NCBI RefSeq assembly: GCF_938017775.1
Contig: NZ_CALIIU010000013.1
Location: 1-56,349 of the forward strand
Source of the DNA: an uncultured Campylobacter sp.
GTDB lineage: Bacteria; Campylobacterota; Campylobacteria; Campylobacterales; Campylobacteraceae
Direction: 5' to 3'
Length of the DNA: 56,349 nucleotides
Under the pieces are notes generated by a model, which ran no database searches, was not told where the DNA came from, and saw only the letters and a program-made list of their open reading frames with translations. Shown here piece after piece: positions 44,441 through 52,293 of the stretch. Made by a program: the position numbers and the translations under genes. Each line of letters begins with the position of its first letter. The stretch's first letter is position 1.

Positions 44441-44878
44441 ATTCTAATTGCCGCCCTTAGCGCTCCATGCCTGCTCGGCGTTTATGAAAACGGCGCTAAG
44501 ATAGCGGAATTTGCAAGCGTTGAAGGCGAAAAAGCCGATAAATTTCTGGTCGCTAAATTTAGCGAAATTCTAAAAACTTATAAAATCAAAGAGCTCATCT
44601 ACGCAAATACTCCCGGCAGCTTCATGGGCATGAAGGTAAGCTACGTAATATTGCGCACGCTTAGCATCGCCCTTGATGTGCCGCTATACGCGATCAGCGG
44701 CTTTGAGCTAAGCGGCTTTGAGCCGATCAGGGCGAATAAAAACTTGAGCTACGTTTATGAGAACGGAGAAATCAAAATGAAAAAATGCGCGCCCGCCGCG
44801 CTATCTTTGCCGCAGGATTTATCGGTTTTAAATAAAAGCGATGATATACTTCCAAATTACATCATAGAAGCGGTTTAG
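44441..44878 (+). CDS. tsaB: TsaB-like protein (t6A biosynthesis), apparent ATT start
   Basis: 145 residues if translation begins at the ATT at 44441. The frame is open from a TGA at 44420 but has no ATG, GTG or TTG until 44624, which would cut off half the protein. The ATT lies five bases after AAGAGG and gives (M)LIAALSAPCLLGVYENG, the expected first strand of the ASKHA fold. NTPGSFMGMKVSYVILR corresponds to the GPGSFTGLR motif of TsaB. Campylobacter forms are short, lacking the second domain. TsaB partners TsaD in making N6-threonylcarbamoyladenosine in tRNA. A one-base sequence error after the TTG at 44436 is the alternative. Confidence 0.7.
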   Translation: MLIAALSAPCLLGVYENGAKIAEFASVEGEKADKFLVAKFSEILKTYKIKELIYANTPGSFMGMKVSYVILRTLSIALDVPLYAISGFELSGFEPIRANKNLSYVYENGEIKMKKCAPAALSLPQDLSVLNKSDDILPNYIIEAV

Positions 44879-44886
44879 GAGAGAGC

Positions 44887-45768
44887 TTGATTATAAGAAT
44901 TCCTGCGACGAGCGCAAATTTAGGCCCCGGTTTCGACGCGCTCGGCCTTAGCCTAGGGCTATTTAACGAAGTAGAGATTACCGAGCAGAAGTTTTTTTGC
45001 GTATCGCTTAGCGGCGAGGGTAGCGACAGAGCGTGGCTTAAGAAGGGCAACGCTTTTTTGAACATTTTCAATGAAATTTACAGAAAACTAGGCGGCGGGC
45101 AAGAGATAAATTTTAAATTTGCTTTTCACAACAACATCCCGTTTTCGCGTGGGCTGGGCAGTAGCTCGGCCGTGATCGTAGGCGCCATCGCAAGCGCTTA
45201 TAAAATTTGCGGTTTTGAAATCGATCGCGCTAAAATTTTAAACACGGCGCTGGAATATGAAAATCACCCTGATAATATCGCACCCGCGACGCTCGGCGGC
45301 TTTGTTAGCAGCGTCGTGGACGGCAAGACGGTTCGCACGCAAAAATGCGAAATTTCGCAAGATCTGCAAGCGGTCGTCGTTATCCCCGATACGCCGATGC
45401 CTACGAACGAATCGCGCGGCAAGCTGCCTAAGAGCTTTTCGATCAAAGATTGCGTTAGCAACCTCTCGCACGCGGCGTTTCTGACCGCTTGCTTTATGCG
45501 GCGCGATTACGACAGCTTACGCCACGCCTGTATCGACAAGATGCACGAGCAGATGCGCATGGGCGTGCTTCCGCAGCTTTTTGGGGTGCGCGAGATCGCC
45601 TATGATAACGGCGCGCTTATGAGCTCGCTCTCGGGAAGCGGCTCAAGCTTTTTAAATTTAGCCTACAGAGCCGACGCCGCAAAGCTTAAAGCCTGCCTTA
45701 GCGAAAATTTTAAAAACTTCCGCGTCGAAATTTTAGAGATCGACAACGGTGGATTTAATATTGACTAA
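44887..45768 (+). CDS. thrB: Homoserine kinase
   Basis: 293 residues, GHMP kinase fold. IRIPATSANLGPGFDALGLSL at the N-terminus, the ATP loop PFSRGLGSSSAVIVG (near 94) and SLSGSGSSFL near the end are typical of ThrB. It phosphorylates homoserine on the way to threonine. The start is TTG at 44887, behind AGGAGAGAGC. It follows the tsaB-like gene by eight bases. Confidence 0.94.
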   Translation: MIIRIPATSANLGPGFDALGLSLGLFNEVEITEQKFFCVSLSGEGSDRAWLKKGNAFLNIFNEIYRKLGGGQEINFKFAFHNNIPFSRGLGSSSAVIVGAIASAYKICGFEIDRAKILNTALEYENHPDNIAPATLGGFVSSVVDGKTVRTQKCEISQDLQAVVVIPDTPMPTNESRGKLPKSFSIKDCVSNLSHAAFLTACFMRRDYDSLRHACIDKMHEQMRMGVLPQLFGVREIAYDNGALMSSLSGSGSSFLNLAYRADAAKLKACLSENFKNFRVEILEIDNGGFNID

Positions 45769-45780
45769 GAAAAATAAAGA

Positions 45781-45786
45781 TATAAT
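45781..45786 (+). promoter_or_regulatory. TATAAT just before the ylxR start codon
   Basis: The box ends only three bases before the ATG at 45790. If used as a -10 it would start transcription at or inside ylxR, so the message for infB would be leaderless for ylxR or would bypass it. Confidence 0.35.
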
Positions 45787-45789
45787 CGC

Positions 45790-46017
45790 ATGAGCGAACC
45801 GATTAGGATGTGCGTTATTTGCAAGGGGCGCTTTGCCAAGCGCGAGCTCCACGCCTTTTTGCAAAATTTTAAAAATATAAGCTCAAACAGACAATTTTAT
45901 ATTTGCGACGGTTGCATAAATCAAAAAGAGAAAATTTCAAAATATCTATCTAAATTTGCGTCTAGCGCAGATTTGGGACATATCAAGGAGAGGGTTTTAA
46001 ATGGGTGTTCTGATTAA
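45790..46017 (+). CDS. ylxR: YlxR-family (DUF448) protein
   Basis: 75 residues. PIRMCVICKGRFAKRELHAF and YICDGCINQ are the family pattern, with two CxxC-like pairs. YlxR proteins are thought to be nucleic-acid-binding factors and sit with infB in many bacteria. It overlaps infB by 17 bases, so translation is coupled. Confidence 0.88.
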   Translation: MSEPIRMCVICKGRFAKRELHAFLQNFKNISSNRQFYICDGCINQKEKISKYLSKFASSADLGHIKERVLNGCSD

Positions 46018-48709
46018 AGATATTGCGGACGAGCTTGGATACGCAAGCAAAGAGATAATCGAAAAAGCGCAGGAGATGGGCTTTAAAAAGGTAAAAACCG
46101 CGTCGAATAAAGTAAGCGAAGAGGAAGCTGCAGCTATTTACGATTATATCCAGACGGGAATTTTGCCGGGGAAAAAGTCAAAGCCCGCAAAGAAAAGCTC
46201 CGAAAAAGCGCAAGAAGATGAGAAGAAACCCGCTAAAAAACAGAGCGAAACTAAAAAAATCGCTAAAAAAGAGAGTCCTAAAAAGGCGGAAAGCTTAAAA
46301 GCTTCCGAATCCAAAGAGTCTGCGCAGAGTGCTAAAGAGCCTAGCGACGAAAAAACGCGTACGCAAGAGCCTGAGGCGAAAACCGAAAAAGCCCAAAATC
46401 AAAAAGAAGAAATTTCCTCCGCCCCGCAGGAGAAAGAGGAGAAGCAAAACACCGCTTCAAAGCCCGCTCCAGTGCAGATAAACAGCGGCGATAGTATCGC
46501 TAGCGAGAGCCTGCAAAAGCGCCGTGGCCTAGTCATCGTCAAAAAGAAAAAGGAAGTTCAAGCCCCGGCGGCACAAGATAGAACCGAGCCTAGGCGCGAA
46601 AAGATGAGCGCGAGCTTGGAGGCGATCTTTTCAAACGCCGAACTAAATTTGAAAAAGAAAAAGATCGAAAAGAAAAAAGCCCCCGCCACTAAAAAAGAGG
46701 ACGCCCTTAAAATCGACATCATTCCTGATCACGAAATGGCGGATATCGTCATTGAGGACGAAGACGTCGTGGTAATGCCCGATTTCACCGTCAAACCGAT
46801 CCAGACCGAAAACCGCACCAAAAATAAAAACCAACCCAATATTTACCGCGCCTCGCAGAATCAAATTTTCAGCAGCGAAGGCGGTATAAGTCGCGGCGGT
46901 CGCAAAAAGCATAAAAAAGCCCCTCGCGAGCAGGGTAGCGAAATCGTAAGCTCTGTAAATATCCCAAAAGAGATCCGCGTTTACGAGTTTGCCGATAAGA
47001 TCAAAAAGCAGCCTAGCGAGATCATCGGCAAACTATTTGCGCTTGGGATGATGACGACGAAAAACGACTTTTTGGACGAGGATGCGATAGAAATTTTAGC
47101 AAGCGAGTTCGGTATCGAGGTAAATATCGTCGATGAGGCGCAGGAGTTTGACTACATCAAGGCTTACGAGGACAGCGAAGGCGAAGAAAATTTAATCGCT
47201 AGAGCGCCTGTCATCACCATTATGGGGCACGTCGATCACGGCAAAACGAGCCTGCTTGATTATATACGAAACTCGCGCGTCGCAAGCGGCGAAGCGGGCG
47301 GCATCACGCAGCACGTAGGCGCGTATATGGTCGAGAAAAACGGCAGGAAGATCACCTTCATCGACACTCCTGGTCACGAGGCCTTTACTTCGATGAGAGC
47401 GCGCGGAGCCGAGGTTACCGATATCGTAATCATCGTAGTGGCGGCAGACGACGGCGTCAAGCCTCAGACTAAGGAGGCTATAGCGCATGCCAAGGCCGCA
47501 AATGTTCCGATCATCATCGCGATAAATAAGATGGACAAGCCTAATGCCAATCCCGATCTCGTAAAAACCGGGCTTGCAGAGCTTGACATCATGCCTACCG
47601 AGTGGGGCGGCAGCTACGAGTTCGTGCCGATCTCCGCAAAAACGGGCGAGGGAATTGAAAATTTATTAGAGATCGTGCTTTTGCAAGCTGATCTTTTGGA
47701 GCTCAAAGCCGATCCTAGCAAGCAAGCTAAGGCAACCATCATCGAAAGCTCCCTTCAAAAAGGGCGCGGTGCCGTTGCCACCGTCATCGTGCAAAACGGC
47801 ACCCTACGCGTCGGAGACACCGTCGTAGCGGGCATCGCGTACGGCAAGGTGCGCGCGCTTAGCGACGATAAGGGCAGGGCGCTAAAGCAAATTTTACCGG
47901 GCGAATGCGGCGTCATCATAGGCCTTAGCGAGGTTCCGGGCGCGGGCGAGACGTTGATCGGCGTTTCAAGCGATAAGGAAGCGCGCGAGTACGCGAGCAA
48001 AATTTACGAGCACCAGCGCCAAAAAGAGCTTAGCAAATCGACCAAGGTCACCATCGACGAGCTAAGCGCCAAGATCGCCGAAGGCTCGCTAAAAAGCCTG
48101 CCCGTTATTGTCAAGGCCGACGTCGCTGGCTCGTTAGAGGCTATCAAAGCAAGCCTTGAGAAGCTCCGCAACGACGAAGTCAAGGTCGATATCATCCACA
48201 GCGGCATCGGCGGCATCACGCAAAACGACATCGCCTTAGCAAGCGCTAGCGAAAACTGCGTGATCTTGGGCTTCAACGTCCGTCCTACGGGCGAGATCAA
48301 AGAGCTTGCCAAGGAGCGAGGCGCGCAGATTAAGACCTACAACGTCATTTACAATCTAATCGACGATATCAAGGCGCTTTTGAGCGGTCTTATGAGCCCG
48401 ATCATCAGCGAAGAGGCCTTGGGTCAAGCTGAGATCCGCCAGGTCATCAATGTGCCTAAGATCGGGCAGATCGCGGGCTGTATGGTTACCGACGGGCTCA
48501 TCGCTCGCGGCGCAAAGATCCGCGTCATCAGAGAGGGCGTTATCGTTTTCGAGGGCAACGTCAGCTCGCTCAAGCGCTTCAAAGACGACGCCAAGGAAGT
48601 CGCCAAAGGCTTCGAGTGCGGCGTAGGCATCGAGGGCTACGACGATATGCGCGTGGGCGATTTTATCGAAAGCTACAAGCAAAAAGAGGAGCAGGCTACG
48701 ATCGACTAG
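46001..48709 (+). CDS. infB: Translation initiation factor IF-2
   Basis: 902 residues. The IF2 N-terminal subdomain (MGVLIKDIADELG) is followed by a long Lys/Glu/Ser-rich linker (about 50-180), a second IF2_N unit (near 320-375), and the G domain with GHVDHGKTS, DTPGHEAF, NKMDKP and ISAKTGEG. Domains II to IV are complete. It brings initiator tRNA to the 30S subunit. The start lies inside ylxR with AGGAGAGGG upstream. Confidence 0.97.
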   Translation: MGVLIKDIADELGYASKEIIEKAQEMGFKKVKTASNKVSEEEAAAIYDYIQTGILPGKKSKPAKKSSEKAQEDEKKPAKKQSETKKIAKKESPKKAESLKASESKESAQSAKEPSDEKTRTQEPEAKTEKAQNQKEEISSAPQEKEEKQNTASKPAPVQINSGDSIASESLQKRRGLVIVKKKKEVQAPAAQDRTEPRREKMSASLEAIFSNAELNLKKKKIEKKKAPATKKEDALKIDIIPDHEMADIVIEDEDVVVMPDFTVKPIQTENRTKNKNQPNIYRASQNQIFSSEGGISRGGRKKHKKAPREQGSEIVSSVNIPKEIRVYEFADKIKKQPSEIIGKLFALGMMTTKNDFLDEDAIEILASEFGIEVNIVDEAQEFDYIKAYEDSEGEENLIARAPVITIMGHVDHGKTSLLDYIRNSRVASGEAGGITQHVGAYMVEKNGRKITFIDTPGHEAFTSMRARGAEVTDIVIIVVAADDGVKPQTKEAIAHAKAANVPIIIAINKMDKPNANPDLVKTGLAELDIMPTEWGGSYEFVPISAKTGEGIENLLEIVLLQADLLELKADPSKQAKATIIESSLQKGRGAVATVIVQNGTLRVGDTVVAGIAYGKVRALSDDKGRALKQILPGECGVIIGLSEVPGAGETLIGVSSDKEAREYASKIYEHQRQKELSKSTKVTIDELSAKIAEGSLKSLPVIVKADVAGSLEAIKASLEKLRNDEVKVDIIHSGIGGITQNDIALASASENCVILGFNVRPTGEIKELAKERGAQIKTYNVIYNLIDDIKALLSGLMSPIISEEALGQAEIRQVINVPKIGQIAGCMVTDGLIARGAKIRVIREGVIVFEGNVSSLKRFKDDAKEVAKGFECGVGIEGYDDMRVGDFIESYKQKEEQATID

Positions 48710-48710
48710 C

Positions 48711-48732
48711 GCTCGCGGAATTCCGCGTGAGC
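48711..48732 (+). terminator. Palindrome just after infB
   Basis: GCTC-GCGGAA and TTCCGC-GTGAGC pair with a single extra base; the centre CGCGGAATTCCGCG is a perfect palindrome. It begins one base after the infB stop. No T-run follows, so it may be a weak terminator or a protein-binding site. Confidence 0.35.
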
Positions 48733-49867
48733 ATTCGCTTTATTCGCACGGCTTGCGGCTAAATTTAAGCCTCGGCTGCGCTTTGAAATTTTATGCTCGT
48801 AAAATTTGGGCATGAAATTTCGCCTTTTAAATTTAGCGGCGGAATGCGCGAGCAAGGCTTTAAATTTTGTCGGTTTCTGCGCGAGGCTTTGTCGCGTAGC
48901 GGCTAGTTTTAAAATTTTAATGTTTAGACTTTTTGCGGCGCGGCTTTGCGATCAAATTTTAAATTTACGCCGCTTGCTGGTCGCAGTTTTTCCGTGCGAC
49001 TTAAATTTTAAATTTAATCGCAAAGTTAAAATTTCAAAGCGGCAAAATTTAGATTTCGCATGGCATCGAAGCGCTTTTAAAATTTAAGATAAATTTCGAA
49101 GCGGCGCAGTGTGCGGCAAAATAGCGACGCGGCGGGTAGTGCGATTTAAAAATGATGCTGCAACGGCGCGTGGTGCCATCGCGGCGCTGCCAAAAGACGG
49201 CAGCGCGGATATCGCAAAAGCGACGCAGTAAGCGAGCGTAGCGCAAAGAGGGTGCCGCCGCGCGCTGTGGCGGCACCAAGAACGGGCAGCGTGGCAGCGG
49301 TATAGCGCCCGTGGCGAGCAGAGCACGGCGCAGAATAGCACCGCGTCTTGGCGCGAAAATATTTCTGTGGTAGCGGTGCGGCTATGCGACGAGCTTTTGT
49401 ATGCGAGCCGCAAAATTCTTGCGCGATCTGCGTTTAAAATTTAAGCGTGGAGCACCGGGCTAAAGGCTAAAATTTAAGAGCAAAATTTCAAAGCCGAGCT
49501 CGCTTTTTAAAATTTAAAAGCGAAATTTTAAAAAGCGCGGCGCCGCTTGCAATATCTGCGTGCGGCAAACCGCTCAGAATTTAAACGGATGCTCCGACGC
49601 ATCGCAAGCCGCGTCAAATTTAAACAGGCCGCGTCGCCGCAGGACGGATATTTTGCCATGTCGAAACGAGATAAAATTCTGCGTTGCCGCCGTGCCTAAG
49701 AGAAATAGAATTCCGCGTCGCCAATAAGATGGATGCGAGACAAAATTCTATGTCGCCGCGAGACGGACGCTCCGCTGCGACAAAGCAATAAAATTCCGTC
49801 ATCGCAAGACGCAAAATAAAATTCCATCGCCGCGCAATCTGCGGCGATTTAAGATAGCGAGGTAAAG
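48733..49867. other. Long non-coding insertion between infB and rbfA
   Basis: About 1.14 kb with no convincing gene on either strand. In other Campylobacter, as I recall them, infB and rbfA abut. The left part alternates AAATTTTAAAATTT words with GC-rich runs. From about 49620 to 49850 a degenerate unit of roughly 30-45 bases recurs, each with AAAATTC followed by a GCGTCGCCG-like run (near 49673, 49705, 49741, 49788 and 49818). It looks like decayed minisatellite DNA. Confidence 0.55.
49650..49850. repeat. Degenerate minisatellite between infB and rbfA
   Basis: Five or more imperfect units, each with (A)AAATTC(T/C)-x-x-GTCGCCG(C) then a purine-rich spacer containing GAGAC or AAGAC. Spacing varies from about 30 to 47 bases, so it is not coding. 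Confidence 0.45.
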
Positions 49868-50233
49868 ATGAATCCGACCGAACTAAGAAGACTGCGCACG
49901 CAAAGCGTGCTAAAACAACTCATCCCCGAAGCGCTCGCAAGCCTTGAGGACGAGCTTTTGCGCGGGCTGTGCGTCACCGACGTGGAGTGCAAGCGCGGGC
50001 GCTACGACGCGTTCGTGTATCTGGATAAAAACGCCTTCGACGAGCGCGAGCAGGAATTCGTGCTCGAAAAGCTCGGCCGCGTGGCGAGATATTTGCAAAA
50101 CTTCTGCGCCGAGGCGGAGGGCTGGTACCGCTGCCCCGCGTTTCACTTCAAATTTGACGACCGCTTGGAGTATCAAAACAAAATGGACGATCTTTTTGAC
50201 AAAATAAAGGAGGAGCTGCGCAAAAATGGTTGA
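49868..50233 (+). CDS. rbfA: Ribosome-binding factor A
   Basis: 121 residues, KH-like fold. MNPTELRRLRTQSVLKQLIPEAL is the N-terminal helix, and the later PAFHFKFDDRLEYQNKMDDLFDKIKEE matches the RbfA end (rFxyD...ri..ll). It assists maturation of 16S rRNA in the 30S subunit. It overlaps rimP by 8 bases. Its start ATG has GAGGTAAAG upstream. Confidence 0.88.
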   Translation: MNPTELRRLRTQSVLKQLIPEALASLEDELLRGLCVTDVECKRGRYDAFVYLDKNAFDEREQEFVLEKLGRVARYLQNFCAEAEGWYRCPAFHFKFDDRLEYQNKMDDLFDKIKEELRKNG

Positions 50234-50645
50234 TTTAGAGGCTTTGGCGCGCGAGTGCGGCGTGCAGCTTTACGACGTGGAGACGGTGAGCGAAAACGGC
50301 AGAACGATCTATCGCATCAGTATCACGAAAGCGGGCGGCGTGGGGCTGGATGACTGCGAGCGGCTATCGCGGCTGCTTTCACCGATTTTTGACGTGGAGC
50401 CGCCGCTTGAGGGCGAGTGGACGCTAGAGGTCGGCTCGCCCGGGCTTGAGCGCAAGCTAAGCAAGCCACAGCATTTCGCAAACTCCGTGGGCGAGCTGGT
50501 GCGCCTAAGCCGCACGGACGGGCAGAAGCTAAGCGGCGAGGTGCTTGGCTGCGAAGGCGGCGTGCTTAGACTGCGCACGGACGGCGGCGAGGTAAGCGTG
50601 CGACTTGACGAGATCAAAAAGGCGCGAACCTACGTGCAGTGGTAG
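50226..50645 (+). CDS. rimP: Ribosome maturation factor RimP
   Basis: 139 residues. The N-terminal domain LARECGVQLYDVETV and the SITKAGGVGLDDCERLSRLLSPIFD region, with EVGSPGLERKL, are the RimP signature. The C-terminal SH3-like part is complete. It helps assemble the 30S subunit. Translation is coupled to rbfA, with AGGAGCTGCG upstream of the ATG. Confidence 0.92.
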   Translation: MVDLEALARECGVQLYDVETVSENGRTIYRISITKAGGVGLDDCERLSRLLSPIFDVEPPLEGEWTLEVGSPGLERKLSKPQHFANSVGELVRLSRTDGQKLSGEVLGCEGGVLRLRTDGGEVSVRLDEIKKARTYVQW

Positions 50646-51496
50646 CGACGTGGATTTTAAAGCTCTGCGCGCAGATTTGAAATTTTGCAAATAAGGCTTT
50701 AAAATTTACCGCGCGGGATTTGCAAGTTTGAAATTTTAGCTCAAAATTTTGAGGTTTAAATTTTAAAATCGCTTTTGAAATTTACAGCTCCTAGTTGTTC
50801 TTAGCCGCTCTTGATCTCTCGTGGCGCTCGGCGCAAAATTTTAAATTTCCAGCGCCGCTTTGCTTGTTTTGAAATTTTATCTTACGCCGATAAAAGGTAA
50901 TTTTTCACGCTACTAGGCGGCGCTTTAAAATTTCACGCTGCACCGCTAAAAGATAAGTTTTGCGTGATGCTTGCGCGTTGCTTTGGAATTTTACGTCGCG
51001 CCAAAAGGCGGCTAAATTTAAAATTTACGCGCTGTTTCGGCGCGGCAAAATTCCACGCTTTTTGCCGCAAAGTAGAATTTTAAATTTTACGCTTTGCCAT
51101 AAATTTAGATTTTACCGTCCGCACCAGAATATTGCGCCTGCGAGCTTTGCGGCGTCTGTATCGCGATCGCGCTACGGCTATTTGCAAGCACGGCTTAATC
51201 GCAAAATTTCATCAATAAGGCTTTTTATAGAATTTCGGCAGCCCTGCTTTAGCGGTAAAATTTCGGCGAGAACGCGAAAATCAAAATCGAGTAAGGCGCG
51301 CCGTAAAATTTTACGCAAAGCGGTGCGGAAAATTCCGTGTCGCGAGACATAGACGGCACGCAAAACTCGCAAGGCAAAATCCATAGCAAAGCGGGAAATT
51401 CCGCGATAAATTTACGCTTTAAAACTCTGCGGGCAGAGGTTTGCGAGCCGCCCATCGGATAATTAAAATTCCGCCAAGCAGCGCGGATATTTGCGG
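50646..51496. other. Non-coding stretch after rimP
   Basis: About 850 bases. Recurrent pieces such as TTTAAAATTTCACGCTGC, TTTGGAATTTTACGTCGC and TTTTAAATTTTACGCTTT read as a loose repeat of an AT-rich word, then ACGC/TCGC. No gene or RNA is recognised; open frames here have no ribosome site. Confidence 0.45.
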
Positions 51497-51751
51497 CTAC
51501 GAAGCGGAAATGCCGATTGTGGCTAGCAGCACGGGCGAGGTCATGAGTCCCACGATCGTAAGGATCCATGCGAGTATCGCTATTACGAGCGAGGCTTGTT
51601 TTTTGACGGCTTGATAGGTCGCGGCGATCGCACACAAAAACGCAAGCGGAACGAAAACGATCCCTAGGAAAAAGATCCCTAAAATCGCGAAGACTATGGA
51701 GAGTATCCCAAGCACGTTTGATTGGGGTTGAACGGTCGGTTGTTCAGACAT
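51497..51751 (-). CDS. Small two-span membrane protein (DUF4190-like)
   Basis: 84 residues: a short Gln/Pro lead MSEQPTVQPQSN, then spans at about 12-42 (one long or two short) and 55-80. The layout resembles DUF4190-type proteins; the role is unknown. AAAGGATC lies five bases before the ATG. A nine-G tract touches the likely -10 box, so expression may switch by slippage. Confidence 0.7.
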   Translation of the reverse strand: MSEQPTVQPQSNVLGILSIVFAILGIFFLGIVFVPLAFLCAIAATYQAVKKQASLVIAILAWILTIVGLMTSPVLLATIGISAS

Positions 51752-51778
51752 TTTGATCCTTTGAAGAAGATTCGTGTA

Positions 51779-51784
51779 ATTCTA
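51779..51784 (-). promoter_or_regulatory. -10 box abutting a poly-G tract
   Basis: TAGAAT on the minus strand, 27 bases before the ATG at 51751 and one base from the G9 tract at 51786-51794. Confidence 0.5.
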
Positions 51785-51785
51785 T

Positions 51786-51794
51786 CCCCCCCCC
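51786..51794 (-). repeat. Homopolymeric G9 tract (C9 on + strand)
   Basis: Nine C on the + strand. In Campylobacter, runs of eight or more G/C slip often and produce phase variation. Here it lies in the -10/-35 spacer position of a small membrane-protein gene rather than in a coding region. Confidence 0.9.
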
Positions 51795-52293
51795 TGAATT
51801 TGAGCTGAAATCAAGCCGCGACTTTTGAAATTTCATATTCGCATCCGCTTGCTGTTTTGCCCTGGCACTCCATTAAAATTTTACTTCGCAAAATTAGCGT
51901 TTGTGCGCGCTATCGGTAGACGCTCTTTTGCACGATAAGCGTAAAATTTTGTGCCATTCGCGCGCGAAACGGACGCCGCAAAATTTGCGATTTAGGATAA
52001 AATTCTAAAACCTGTGGTAAGATTTCGCAGTTTCGCTTCCGCGCGGAATTTCGCCCGGGCACATACGGCGCGCGGCTTGTAAGCTCCGATAAATTTGGCG
52101 TTTAAAGCAAGCTTGGCTCTCGCAAGTGGGCTAAGTGCGAGCCGGCGCTATCCGGTACAGCAAGGATGAGCGCAGGTGAGCTAGTCGGTTTGCGCAGAGC
52201 TGCAATCTGTTGCGAACAGACGCGATTACTGGTTTGTCGCAAATCGGCTAAGCAATCGCAACGGAGCGGGACAATTTAAATTTTGGAAATTTT
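51795..52293. other. Non-coding stretch before ribD with several hairpins
   Basis: About 500 bases. From about 52090 to 52260 several stems can be drawn: GGCTC(T)CGCA with TGCGAGCC near 52111-52144, and CTGTT/AACAG around GCG near 52207-52219. AT-rich words fade in this part. A structured leader or small RNA is possible. The segments do not match the FMN riboswitch consensus. Confidence 0.35.

Noticed and set aside
52000..52293. FMN riboswitch upstream of ribD
   Set aside because: The conserved blocks of the FMN element are not found in order; only unrelated small hairpins are seen.
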